IMG/VR virus record: IMGVR_UViG_3300006919_000193
Coordinates: 1-34,638 of that record
Length of the DNA stretch: 34,638 nt
Source: a virus
Reading direction: 5' to 3' (one strand)
Shown here: piece by piece, positions 1 through 7,965 of the stretch
How positions within the stretch are numbered: the first letter of the stretch is position 1
Layout of the letters: each line of letters starts with the position of its first letter
Notes under the pieces: generated by a model
The model's database searches: none
The model's input: only the letters and a program-made list of their open reading frames with translations
What the model was told of the DNA's origin: nothing
Program-made: the position numbers and the translations under genes

Positions 1-578
1 ACATTTTGTGTAGAACCTTGTATTCTCATTACTTCTTGATAGTCGCCACCACCATCACTATCGTCAACTCTAAAAATCCAATCTTTATCTGCTGCTACTT
101 GGTCAAAGAAAAAATGATTTGTTTGATTAAATAAAAATCCACCATAAGTGTCACTATGAAATAATTGAACATCTTCTCCACCCCCAGCCATATATGCTTG
201 TCCATCTGCAATTTTTAAATGTCCTGTTGAGGTTAATGTGCCAGTTAATGCTAATACACTTCCATTAAAAGTAAGATTAGCTTCTCCATTCATAGCATCT
301 GTACCAGTAGCAGTTAATACTCTGTTATCTGCTCCATTAGACATAAAGTCAGATACATCTACTGATAAAGAAACATCTCCAGATGAGCCACCCCCATCTA
401 AACCAGTACCAGCAGTTACTGCAGTTATATCTCCAACTTCTCCACTTAGATCGACAATATCTCCATTGTCGTTAATGTATAATTTGTTTGCACTTCTATC
501 GAATGCAAGTTCTCTATCTACGATATTACTGGTAGTAGGTGTACCACTACCAGCCTTAATCTTAATAGTATTTGCCAT
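1..578 (-). CDS. Tail fibre protein, N-terminal part (runs off left edge)
   Basis: The frame starts at 578 and is open to base 1 (192 codons plus two bases). An AGGAG ribosome site lies about six bases before the ATG. The N-terminus begins MANTIKIKAGSG and continues with a motif (RELAFDRSANKLYIND) that is paralogous to the N-terminus of the next gene, so both probably share a virion-attachment domain. The rest is Gly/Ser/Thr-rich fibre-like sequence. The last visible residues, MRIQGSTQNV, are what usually precedes a VGIGT-SP fibre repeat. The right-hand edge of the window begins with SPGQKLEVNGSI, the second half of such a repeat. I infer that this is the front of the S74 fibre gene at 32590-34638, giving a protein of roughly 880 residues. 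It would be trimeric and part of the host-contact apparatus. Confidence 0.85.
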   Translation of the reverse strand, partial: MANTIKIKAGSGTPTTSNIVDRELAFDRSANKLYINDNGDIVDLSGEVGDITAVTAGTGLDGGGSSGDVSLSVDVSDFMSNGADNRVLTATGTDAMNGEANLTFNGSVLALTGTLTSTGHLKIADGQAYMAGGGEDVQLFHSDTYGGFLFNQTNHFFFDQVAADKDWIFRVDDSDGGGDYQEVMRIQGSTQN

Positions 579-594
579 GAACTGCTCCTAACTG

Positions 595-1437
595 TTAATA
601 AGTTCCACCATCAAAAGTAGTGTTTGTAAATCCACCAGTAATAGTTGCCGAGCTTGAAACAGCAAGTGTACCAGTGACTTCTAATGGTTTATTTAATTCC
701 CATTGTGTACCAGTATGATCGTAAATTAATGTAGCGTTTGCTCCATCAACTGTAAGACCTGCTCCATCTGCTGCTGCAGAATTTGCTGCACCCTTAGCAA
801 CTGTAATATTGATGTCATCAACATCTAATGTAGTAGAATTAACAGTAGTAGTGGATCCATTAACTGTAAGATTTCCTCCAACAACTAAATTTCCACCAGT
901 AGTAACATTGTTTGGTAAACCGATAGTTACAGTACCCGCATTCTCTGCAACTTCTACCTCATTGGATGTACCAGCAAATGTTACTGTACCCCCAAGAGAA
1001 ATAGCAGAGGTATTACTACCATCAGAAACTGTAATACTTGAATTTGCTAGTTTGGCATTGGCTATACTTCCTGCAAGTTCTGCATTTGATACACCACCAT
1101 CTTTAATAGTTACTGCACCACTAGAAACTGCAAAGTTGTCGCCATGAAAACTTGCTACACCTTTTACAGATGTAGTTGCATTGACTCCGGCTAATGTTAA
1201 AGTATTGTCATCATTACCGCTACCTAATGTAGCAGATAAACCAGTAGATCCAGTAACAGTTAAGTCTGCTAATGAACTAACATGGAATGATTCAACTGTT
1301 CCATTAGAATTTATCTGTTTACCAACAAATAGCTTAGAACTACCATTATTAAATGCTAATTCCCCATAACCTAATCCACTTGGATTTGTTGTACTACTAT
1401 ATGTTGCACTTCTTTTGACTTTTAATGTATTAGCCAT
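595..1437 (-). CDS. Virion fibre-like structural protein
   Basis: 280 residues. The N-terminus (MANTLKVKRSATYSS, then GYGELAFNNGSSKLFVG) matches the start of the partial fibre gene that follows it, so the two carry a common N-terminal domain. The middle is low-complexity Ser/Thr/Gly beta-repeat sequence, including GGNLVVGGNLTVNGSTTTVNST near residues 183-204, a motif common in phage fibre and whisker proteins. The C-terminus ends TNTTFDGGTY, close to the LSNKTLDGGTFV end of the preceding gene. It lies in the late operon, 8 bases after its upstream neighbour and 16 before the next start. A fibre or adhesin role is inferred from composition and context; no enzymatic domain is visible. Confidence 0.75.
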   Translation of the reverse strand: MANTLKVKRSATYSSTTNPSGLGYGELAFNNGSSKLFVGKQINSNGTVESFHVSSLADLTVTGSTGLSATLGSGNDDNTLTLAGVNATTSVKGVASFHGDNFAVSSGAVTIKDGGVSNAELAGSIANAKLANSSITVSDGSNTSAISLGGTVTFAGTSNEVEVAENAGTVTIGLPNNVTTGGNLVVGGNLTVNGSTTTVNSTTLDVDDINITVAKGAANSAAADGAGLTVDGANATLIYDHTGTQWELNKPLEVTGTLAVSSSATITGGFTNTTFDGGTY

Positions 1438-1445
1438 ATTTTCTC

Positions 1446-1685
1446 CTAAACGAAAGTTCCCCCATCAAGGGTTTTATTACTTAGAGATTGACTTGAACTA
1501 ACATCTACAATATCATCGCTCTGTGTACCACCTACAGTTTTATCATCTAACTGATTAATTTCTGAAGCAGTAGCAGACAAATTATTTAACTTAGTAAGGT
1601 CTGCTTGAGTAACACCGCTATCCTTTACCTTGGTAATATTGTTATCAATTTCAGTTCCGGTGTGTGCTGATGTATAGTTTGCCAT
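1446..1685 (-). CDS. Small fibre-associated structural protein
   Basis: 79 residues. It begins MANYTSAHTGTEIDNNITKV and continues with LTKLNNLSATASEINQLDD, which resembles the TAxEIN-L-D repeat units of phage fibres. The last residues, LSNKTLDGGTFV, are near the C-terminal motif of the 280-residue neighbour. It may be a short fibre subunit, a cap, or a detached fibre segment that assembles with the two larger fibres downstream. The gene sits between the FmdB-like gene and the fibres. Function is inferred only from motif sharing and position. Confidence 0.65.
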   Translation of the reverse strand: MANYTSAHTGTEIDNNITKVKDSGVTQADLTKLNNLSATASEINQLDDKTVGGTQSDDIVDVSSSQSLSNKTLDGGTFV

Positions 1686-1712
1686 ATCTATTCAATAGCA
1701 AATAAGATGACA

Positions 1713-1937
1713 CTAATCAATGTCTAATTCTTTATATAAATGTTTATCTGTCATTCTTTTGGATCCTCTACCTATATCATCTGACAGAATCATAGGTGTA
1801 CCCATAAGTCGTTGTACCTTGCATTTTTTATCGTTTTGACATCTACACTCATCAAAGGTTGTGAGTTTTTCGTCTTTCATAGATTGTTGAACTTCGTAGA
1901 TTTTACCTTGTTCACATTTGTAGTCGTATTTAGGCAT
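1713..1937 (-). CDS. FmdB-like zinc-ribbon protein
   Basis: 74 residues. The start MPKYDYKCEQGK, the QSMKDEKLTTFDEC segment and the QRLMGTP motif are the pattern of the FmdB zinc-ribbon family, which is frequent beside phage head genes. Cysteines are at 8, 31, 33 and 39. The first knuckle has only one Cys (C-E-Q-G instead of C-x-x-C), so metal binding may be altered. It follows the major capsid gene and is separated from it by a strong hairpin. Its role in phages is not known; a regulatory or assembly-linked function is possible. Confidence 0.65.
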   Translation of the reverse strand: MPKYDYKCEQGKIYEVQQSMKDEKLTTFDECRCQNDKKCKVQRLMGTPMILSDDIGRGSKRMTDKHLYKELDID

Positions 1938-1953
1938 ATATTCTCCATAATAA

Positions 1954-1974
1954 GAGGGGGTAGATTACCCCCTC
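1954..1974 (-). other. GC-rich hairpin after the major capsid gene
   Basis: A perfect 9-bp stem (GAGGGGGTA / TACCCCCTC) with a three-base loop lies between the end of the major capsid gene (1993) and the next start (1937). On the transcribed minus strand it is followed by TTATTATGG rather than a run of U. It may be a weak terminator or attenuator, or a 3' stabiliser that keeps capsid mRNA abundant relative to downstream fibre genes. Confidence 0.6.
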
Positions 1975-1992
1975 ATATCATTAGTTAATCCA

Positions 1993-2865
1993 TTATGGAT
2001 TTGTGAAATTAACTACAGGACAAGCAGCACTACTTGCAGCGTGTGATAATACAGCTCCGAAAAGAACATCTGCAACCACTGAGGTTGAAAGATAATCGAG
2101 ATCGTAAGAAGATTGTACACGAGGAGCAATTTGTTGTGCAAAGTAAACTGAGTTTCTGTTAAAAACAGTTGCAATTTCTTCGCCAGTGCCAGTTCCCTCA
2201 CTCCAGTCAGTAGAAGCGTATACAGGCATACCATAAATCTGCATCAAGTTTCCACCTGAAATTGGATTTACTGCATCCCCTCTCTTCTGACTTTCTGTGA
2301 AGTCGCCGATTCCCATTAACTGCATATATACTTTAGGGGAAGCATACATAAATGTTTCTCCATCTGTATAGTCAAAGCCTTGATCAAGAAGTTTTTCAAG
2401 TCCTCCTCTTAGCTCTGCAGCTAATAAAATATTGTCTGTAGCTACTGCAGTGTCGTTACCAGTTGCACCTTGTAGAATATCTACCGCAAGATAGTTTTCA
2501 ACTTTCTTTGCAAGTGCGTACCCCATACTACGAGCATAAGCATTAAATAGATCGGCAGATTCTTGAACCCTTACGATGTCTTCAATTCTTTTTGCTTCAT
2601 AGTGATGTTGGTTTACTGCTAAATCCACTTTCCCATCAGTGTTGTTTGTGTATGTTACTGCAGTGTCTGCTGATTTAGAAGCAGCAGTTTCTTCAGTCAC
2701 TTTTGGGATATTTAAAATGTCGCCACCGCCAGCAAGCATAGATGAGAAATCTAAAACTTGATTTCTTAACTGAAATTTTCTTTCGGCGTAGTCAAGAATT
2801 GCATCTCTCCACATTTCCGGAATAAAATTTGCTGCTGTTGTGATTGTTACATTACCATTAGCCAT
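1993..2865 (-). CDS. Major capsid protein (HK97-fold type)
   Basis: 290 residues. It forms the icosahedral shell. The start region has the MWRDAILDYAERKFQLRNQV segment, then an N-arm and a long-helix-like stretch near 95-125 (EAKRIEDIVRVQESADL). The C-terminal half has capsid-like motifs such as FMYASPKVYMQLM and IYGMPVYAST, and ends in hydrophobic strands near 255-285. The gene directly follows the scaffold gene, the usual order in HK97-fold phages. A GAGG ribosome site precedes the ATG, and a strong hairpin follows the stop. I recognise it by pattern and context, not by a database match. Confidence 0.85.
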   Translation of the reverse strand: MANGNVTITTAANFIPEMWRDAILDYAERKFQLRNQVLDFSSMLAGGGDILNIPKVTEETAASKSADTAVTYTNNTDGKVDLAVNQHHYEAKRIEDIVRVQESADLFNAYARSMGYALAKKVENYLAVDILQGATGNDTAVATDNILLAAELRGGLEKLLDQGFDYTDGETFMYASPKVYMQLMGIGDFTESQKRGDAVNPISGGNLMQIYGMPVYASTDWSEGTGTGEEIATVFNRNSVYFAQQIAPRVQSSYDLDYLSTSVVADVLFGAVLSHAASSAACPVVNFTNP

Positions 2866-2883
2866 GTTATTACCTCATATTAA

Positions 2884-3414
2884 TTATGATTTTTTTTGTT
2901 TGTAAGTTTCCACAATAGTTCCCCAGTTTTTTCGTCGATCGGATTGATTCATATCTTTCCAAGCGTCTTTTTCTAAAGCCATTTTTGTGGAAGTGCTTTC
3001 TTGTGTTGCAACTGGCTTTACATTATTTAAATCAACAAATTTTTGTAATTTAGTTAATGAAAGATCCTCTGCAATCACTTTTTGATCATCTGATAAACTC
3101 TCTAAAAGATTCGACCTAAATTCTTTTTGAAAACTATCAAACTCATCAGCTTTTGCCTTATATGTATCTCTTTCCTGAGAAAGGCTCTCTGAAAGCTCCT
3201 TGTATTTTTCTTGTTCTACAAGTTTTGCTTCATCAGTAGCTTTTATAGTTGCCCTAAGATCGTTAAGTTCTTCACGAAGTTTCGCTTTTTCTTGACGATG
3301 TTTTTTGGCTTCATATACAAGTTGCCCAATGTTGTCTGATGATGATGTTTCTTGAGTCGGCTCTGACTCTTTTTCTGTGACCATATTCTGGTCGAGTGTA
3401 TTGTCTTGTGACAT
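2884..3414 (-). CDS. Capsid scaffolding protein
   Basis: 176 residues, highly charged. It has a disordered acidic Gln/Ser/Thr N-terminus (1-30), then a long predicted coiled coil (about 35-105, rich in K, E and L heptads such as KLREELNDLRATIKAT), and a basic C-terminus (KDMNQSDRRKNW, ending KQKKS). This is the usual build of phage scaffold (GP20/DUF4355-like) proteins. It lies immediately before the major capsid gene. It would guide procapsid assembly and then leave; no protease domain is visible here, so the scaffold may exit intact or be cut by another enzyme. Confidence 0.8.
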   Translation of the reverse strand: MSQDNTLDQNMVTEKESEPTQETSSSDNIGQLVYEAKKHRQEKAKLREELNDLRATIKATDEAKLVEQEKYKELSESLSQERDTYKAKADEFDSFQKEFRSNLLESLSDDQKVIAEDLSLTKLQKFVDLNNVKPVATQESTSTKMALEKDAWKDMNQSDRRKNWGTIVETYKQKKS

Positions 3415-3424
3415 TTTAACCCCT

Positions 3425-3898
3425 TTATATTGTTATTGTAATCTTAAAATCTCTTTTTCTGCGTAATACTTTTTTTAAGTTACCACTTATATTCTTGTTT
3501 AAATCGTTTACAATTAAGTCGAATGTTTTAGTTGGTATCTGTTTTTTACCTTGTTCTAAGGCATATTGGTAGTTTTTACCTTTACTTAGTCCTACTGGCA
3601 AGTCCTCTAGTTTCAAATAAGAATCAAAGGCATAAGCTACCTTAGTCTTTGAAGTTACTCTACCCTCTGCCCTAAAACTTTTATACATAGATCCAGTATT
3701 AAAGAAGTCTGATCTAGCAGGTGCGCTAGGTCTTTTTCTTCTTTTTCTCGTCAAATAAGCATCTGATAACTTTGCTGTTCTCTTACCAAAAACATTTCTT
3801 TGACTAAATAATATATCTCTATGACTTTCTGCAGCTTTTTTTGCAGTTTCTTGATTTTGTTTTCTAGTTGGAAACATTTTATCGTACTTACTAGCCAT
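3425..3898 (-). CDS. Basic head-morphogenesis-region protein
   Basis: 157 residues, very rich in Lys and Arg (for example LTRKRRKRPSAPARSD near 50-64). It overlaps the end of the MuF-like gene by eight bases and precedes the scaffold. Its size and position suit a minor head or virion-morphogenesis protein. Segments such as FNTGSMYKSFRAEG and YQYALEQGKKQIPT faintly resemble phage tail-completion/virion morphogenesis proteins. I do not recognise a definite family. Co-translation with the MuF-like protein is likely from the overlap. Confidence 0.6.
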   Translation of the reverse strand: MASKYDKMFPTRKQNQETAKKAAESHRDILFSQRNVFGKRTAKLSDAYLTRKRRKRPSAPARSDFFNTGSMYKSFRAEGRVTSKTKVAYAFDSYLKLEDLPVGLSKGKNYQYALEQGKKQIPTKTFDLIVNDLNKNISGNLKKVLRRKRDFKITITI

Positions 3899-4688
3899 TT
3901 TTCCTATCCTGGTAATACTCTTGTAGAGTTTTTATGTTTAAATTACGATTTTTTGATTTATACTTATCTTGTAAACCTTTAAATCGTTTTTTTGCTATAT
4001 CTTGCTCATTATCTTCAATATTACTAGCTATTTCCCAATACCCCCTACAATTAGGACCACCACGATCTAAAAAAGCTCCTGGGAAACTAGCCTCTATTTC
4101 TTTTTTTGTCATTTTTCCATAAGAAACCATTTTTATACATAAATGTCTAGTCTTATCATCCAATGGATTAACAAATAAATATTCTGTATCTTCTGGCATA
4201 CTATTTGACATAGTTTGTGTGACAAGATTAGCATAGTCTGCTATTTGAGTTTGAATAAAGGTTGTAACTGAACTAGTTCTTAAAAAATAGTTTCTTTCAA
4301 TTAATTCTTTTATTTGAGTAGCCGAAAAACCACTTGCTAACCCCCTAATTACTTCTAATTTTACCTTTTCCCCTAAAGACAAAGTATAATTAGCTATTAA
4401 TTGTTCGTGGGCAAAACGAAATGACTGTAATTGAAGTTCATTTACTGAACCATACAAAATTAAATCATCTAAGACTGAATCTATGCGGAACAAATATTGA
4501 TTAATAGCGTTAGTCATTAATAAGTCTTGCAACCAATAATCTGCAATAATAACTCCACCTAATACAGTCAAAGGATCCAACTGCTCTTCTTCTACTTGTT
4601 TAGATTGCTCTATAAAAGTATCAATAGCAGTGTCATAAGATTCTACAAACTCTTCTTGAGCTTGTGTAATAGTATCTTGTATTGGCAT
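3891..4688 (-). CDS. MuF-like minor head protein
   Basis: 265 residues. The C-terminal half has the Mu gpF signature: DDKTRHLC at 177-184 and GPNCRGYWEI at 211-220, with conserved Cys residues and an invariant-type P-N-C-R-G. The N-terminal 150 residues are helical and acidic. Such proteins sit on or inside the head, bind the portal, and help head assembly or are injected with DNA. The start overlaps the portal stop (TAATG), so the two are translationally coupled, and its end overlaps the next gene by eight bases. No extra C-terminal toxin domain is present. Confidence 0.85.
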   Translation of the reverse strand: MPIQDTITQAQEEFVESYDTAIDTFIEQSKQVEEEQLDPLTVLGGVIIADYWLQDLLMTNAINQYLFRIDSVLDDLILYGSVNELQLQSFRFAHEQLIANYTLSLGEKVKLEVIRGLASGFSATQIKELIERNYFLRTSSVTTFIQTQIADYANLVTQTMSNSMPEDTEYLFVNPLDDKTRHLCIKMVSYGKMTKKEIEASFPGAFLDRGGPNCRGYWEIASNIEDNEQDIAKKRFKGLQDKYKSKNRNLNIKTLQEYYQDRKNG

Positions 4689-6022
4689 TATGATTTCAGT
4701 CTATTAAGTAAAGGATTTTGTGGCTCTTGCTCTTCTACTTCATTGGCTTTTAGCAATTCCTCAATCTGATTATCACTCATATCTGGGTTATTATATTTGA
4801 ACCAATTTTGTTTATTATCTAAACCTTGGTCAAACTTCCAAGTCCAGTAATTCACTTCTTCTTGTGGATCTAAATACATCTTAGGTTCTACAAAATCAAC
4901 ACTATAGTCACTATTTAAACTAATGTTCTTTTGTACCTCAATAATTCTTTTATCTATTTCATATCTTTTCTTTTCAAATACTCTATATGTGTCTTCAGTC
5001 GTAGCAATACGCTCTTCCATATTTTCAATCTCTTGAATACGAAGCGCACTACCACTAGGTGCATTACCATGTGAGTCTGCCCATTTAATTCTCAAATGAT
5101 TATTGGACAGTGTTGCAGAAACATAGAATTTTATACCATCTATAATTTGACTAATAGAAGCGTTAGGTCCGGTAATACCGAAATTAGCCCCCTCCGGTAG
5201 ATATAACAATTTATCTACACCTAGTTCAATTCTACTGGCATCATCCACTCCTGTAACATAACGAATACCTATTGCACCAAATCGTAGACATAGTGCTAGT
5301 TCAGTCATTGCTATAGAAGTGTGCAAGTCTGCAGAAACAACATCCGCTGCATTCGCAGAATAGAATTGTCCACGAAGCGGGGGATAGCGATGGGTGTATA
5401 CTACTGGAACTATTCCATAAGGATTTAGATCTCCATCGTTGAATGATACTTTATTACCATCAATGATGCCAAAATGTCTACCCTGGTAACCAGGTCTATC
5501 TTCAGTCCATACAATCATCATATCTGACGATTCTTCTGCAGAATATCCATAACTAGGAACAAAATATGCTATTCCGAATGGTTTATCTTCATAAGGCAAG
5601 AACAATGGCTCGAAGTGTGTTAAATTTTCGTATTCTACTTTTTGTGTAGCTTCATCCCACCTTGATCTGAAAGCCATACAACCTAACAAATAGGTTAAAG
5701 ATTCTAATTGTCTTCTTTTTGCATTTAAGTCATGAATATTTACATACTCATCATAACGATCATCAACATTCATAACCGGCGGTCTTTTATAAGTCATAGA
5801 ACGAGCTTTAATAACTCTTCGTGTAAGATTTTGACTAAATACTGGAATCTGTGCTAATGTTTCAGTGCCAAAATAAGAACCAACATAGTCTTCTGTGTTT
5901 AATCCCTCATAAAAATCTAATAATTTATCAATCTCTTTATGTCTTTCAGTTTCTATATAACTAAACTGCTCTGAAAGAGCATTTATAATATTTTCTGTAG
6001 CTAAATCTTTCGTTATTACCAT
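4688..6022 (-). CDS. Portal protein
   Basis: 444 residues, within the usual range for SPP1 gp6-like portals. It would form the dodecameric ring at the unique vertex through which DNA is packaged and to which the tail is joined. The gene lies directly after the large terminase (overlap of seven bases) and before the MuF-like gene. Motifs typical of the family include a helical N-terminus (about 1-40), the central IPVVYTHRYPPLRGQFYSAN segment, and a long helical region with the helix-rich stretch NMEERIATTEDTYRVFEKKR. The ATG has an AGGA ribosome site ten bases upstream. Confidence 0.88.
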   Translation of the reverse strand: MVITKDLATENIINALSEQFSYIETERHKEIDKLLDFYEGLNTEDYVGSYFGTETLAQIPVFSQNLTRRVIKARSMTYKRPPVMNVDDRYDEYVNIHDLNAKRRQLESLTYLLGCMAFRSRWDEATQKVEYENLTHFEPLFLPYEDKPFGIAYFVPSYGYSAEESSDMMIVWTEDRPGYQGRHFGIIDGNKVSFNDGDLNPYGIVPVVYTHRYPPLRGQFYSANAADVVSADLHTSIAMTELALCLRFGAIGIRYVTGVDDASRIELGVDKLLYLPEGANFGITGPNASISQIIDGIKFYVSATLSNNHLRIKWADSHGNAPSGSALRIQEIENMEERIATTEDTYRVFEKKRYEIDKRIIEVQKNISLNSDYSVDFVEPKMYLDPQEEVNYWTWKFDQGLDNKQNWFKYNNPDMSDNQIEELLKANEVEEQEPQNPLLNRLKS

Positions 6023-7326
6023 TGTATTGTTCCTGCCTTGTTCTGTTTAATAGGATAAAGGTTTACTATGAAGTACCTTAAAGTATCTGCATGGTGGTCA
6101 TTTCTACCATCTTTTAAAGGCTCTTCTTTTAATCGTTGATCAGATTTTTTCTCTGGGTATCTGTAATTCTCAATACTTTCAATACTAGACTTACATCTCT
6201 CATCATAAAAAATATGTGGATCCCCATCTCCATCCTCAAACCAAGTTCTTACATGAGCTACCCCATTTGCAATATTCCTAGAAACTCTATCTCTTTTATA
6301 CTGGACATTAATACCATGTCTTCTAAAAATTTCTATATCTCCAATACCACTTTGTGCTTGAACTCCACCCCCCGCAGGATCGCAGAAATATCTACGAACA
6401 TCATAAGGCTTTTTAATAATCATCTTTGCTAAGTCCTCAGTCTTTATATTTTCTTCGTGACATATTTCATCTATTACATAAATAGTATCTAAATCATCCT
6501 CATTCTCTCCTTTGGCTACTTGAAACCAATTTACACAAGGCATTCTAAAACCAAAGTCAATAGAACAGTAAGTAGGTAAATCGGGATCATAGTCAAACCT
6601 ACCAATATGAACTCTACGATCAAAATCGTATACTTTACCCGCAAAAGAAGTAAACTCTGCCCCAAACTCTTGAGCCAGTGTTTCTTTTGTAAGTGTTTTC
6701 TTAAGTTCATCTATACTATCTTTAAAATATGGAGATTGCCAAGATGGATGTTGCCAGGAGTCCCAATCTGCATAATCTTTAGACTGACCTCTTACATACA
6801 AGTCGTATAACCAATTATATCCTAATGGAGTAGTAGTCATTAGACACCATCCCCCCCTATCTGACAATGTAGGTCTTAAATATTGCTCCCATACTATTTG
6901 CTTTACCCTAGAAGCCTCATCTATAATCATCCAATCAAGCCCCTCCCCCACAAGTGAGTCTGGGTTATCACATGACTTAATCCATAATTCGCTATTTAGC
7001 CCTAATAATTTTAAATAATAAATTTGTCCAGATATTTCTTTTTTTGCAGCAATCGGAAGTTTGAGCTTTAACATCACATACTCTTTTATTAAACGAGCAA
7101 CTTTATCACAAAGCTCATAATTTGGAGCAACCACCCACCCCCTAGTGTTGGGGGTAAGTAAGTATGGAAGTGCTTCGGCTGCAGCAGAAAAAGACTTTCC
7201 TGATCTACGCCCTTGTATATTTACACGAAATCTAGCATTAGAATTATGTACATCTAATTGATTTTGAGTAGGAACATACTCTATTAAGTTCCAGAGCTTC
7301 TCTTTATTCAGTATCTTTTTGAGCAT
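6016..7326 (-). CDS. terL: Terminase large subunit (packaging ATPase-nuclease)
   Basis: 436 residues. It pumps DNA into the procapsid and cuts the concatemer. ATPase motifs are visible: Walker A variant GRRSGKS at 39-45, Walker B WMIIDEA at 132-138 with Asp-Glu at 136-137, and coupling motif TTTP at 164-167. The C-terminal RNase H-like nuclease has SIDFGFR with Asp at 257, an Asp near 286 (YVIDEI), and the later DPAGGG segment. The start overlaps the small subunit gene by 23 bases. The Gly-Gly pair near 158-159 is encoded by a G7 run (C7 at 6851-6857 on the plus strand). Confidence 0.95.
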   Translation of the reverse strand: MLKKILNKEKLWNLIEYVPTQNQLDVHNSNARFRVNIQGRRSGKSFSAAAEALPYLLTPNTRGWVVAPNYELCDKVARLIKEYVMLKLKLPIAAKKEISGQIYYLKLLGLNSELWIKSCDNPDSLVGEGLDWMIIDEASRVKQIVWEQYLRPTLSDRGGWCLMTTTPLGYNWLYDLYVRGQSKDYADWDSWQHPSWQSPYFKDSIDELKKTLTKETLAQEFGAEFTSFAGKVYDFDRRVHIGRFDYDPDLPTYCSIDFGFRMPCVNWFQVAKGENEDDLDTIYVIDEICHEENIKTEDLAKMIIKKPYDVRRYFCDPAGGGVQAQSGIGDIEIFRRHGINVQYKRDRVSRNIANGVAHVRTWFEDGDGDPHIFYDERCKSSIESIENYRYPEKKSDQRLKEEPLKDGRNDHHADTLRYFIVNLYPIKQNKAGTIQW

Positions 7327-7651
7327 CGCCTATTGGGTTATCTTCATATCCACATTCTTTTAAAATAGTTTCTAGGTTACCACTGAAATCAACTTCTTGT
7401 TTCTCAGATTGTCCTAAATACTGTTTTCCTAAAAATATTAATAATGCAGTGTTCCCTAACGATGCGTGTTTCCATTGAAGTTGTCTAAGTCTAATCTTCA
7501 TTTGCTCTTTCCCGGATGCAAGTTCTGACTTATATTTTTTACGAATGGTAGATTCGTCACAACCAAAAAATTTAGCTATCTCAATTGTACTACAACCGAA
7601 ACTAGCTAACATTTCTACTTTCTCTGGATTTATTTTTAAAACCTTTGGCAT
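7304..7651 (-). CDS. terS: Terminase small subunit-like HTH protein
   Basis: 115 residues. An HTH lies at about 17-43 (GCSTIEIAKFFGCDESTIRK). The rest is helical and may form the oligomerisation and TerL-binding part. Size, HTH and direct overlap with the large terminase gene fit a terminase small subunit that selects the packaging site. The ATG follows the preceding stop at once (TAAATG). No sequence signature proves the role, so position is the main argument. Confidence 0.75.
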   Translation of the reverse strand: MPKVLKINPEKVEMLASFGCSTIEIAKFFGCDESTIRKKYKSELASGKEQMKIRLRQLQWKHASLGNTALLIFLGKQYLGQSEKQEVDFSGNLETILKECGYEDNPIGDAQKDTE

Positions 7652-7822
7652 TTACTTTCTCTTTCTAGCAGTTTTAGCTGCTTTTCTGAATGCGGATGCA
7701 GTTGGTGCATATTTACTTTTTTTACTTCGCATTCTTTCCACTTTTTTAGCACCACTTGCTTTCTGTCTTTTGATTCTTTTTCTTTTCGCATGAATATTTG
7801 CGTATAACCCTCTTTTAGCCAT
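7652..7822 (-). CDS. Small basic phage protein (KRGLYANIHAKRKR type)
   Basis: 56 residues, about 40 percent Lys plus Arg. It begins MAKRGLYANIHAKRKRIKRQ and ends AAKTARKRK, with a SKYAPTASAF segment. I associate this pattern with a small family common in marine phages, of unknown role; nucleic-acid binding is plausible from charge. The start overlaps the previous stop by one base (TAATG), and its stop abuts the terminase small subunit start, so it belongs to the packaging operon. Confidence 0.75.
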   Translation of the reverse strand: MAKRGLYANIHAKRKRIKRQKASGAKKVERMRSKKSKYAPTASAFRKAAKTARKRK

Positions 7823-7965
7823 TACTTGTGCCTTTTTTGTATTTTAAAGTTAGCATATAATGAAGCCCCTTTATGTTTTTTAAATTTACCACTATGTTTC
7901 ATCAAAGTAAATTTACCACCTTTCTTTTTCATAAAATGATAACCTCTTGGAGCTTTGACTTTCAT
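7822..7965 (-). CDS. Small basic phage protein
   Basis: 47 residues: MKVKAPRGYHFMKKKGGKF, then TLMKHSGKFKKHKGAS and a C-terminus ending KIQKRHK. It is strongly basic, with Gly/His/Lys repeats. Its start overlaps the preceding tiny gene by ATGA and its stop overlaps the next by TAATG, so it lies in a chain of translationally coupled short genes. I recall similar short proteins in marine phages, with no assigned function. DNA or RNA binding, or a head-internal role, can only be guessed. Confidence 0.7.
   Translation of the reverse strand: MKVKAPRGYHFMKKKGGKFTLMKHSGKFKKHKGASLYANFKIQKRHK

Noticed and set aside
238-591. Plus-strand 117-codon ORF
   Set aside because: It lies antisense to the fibre gene, has no ribosome site, and its composition is the mirror of Ser/Thr-rich fibre codons. 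The same applies to plus-strand frames at 809-1147, 25048-25584 and 31731-32105.
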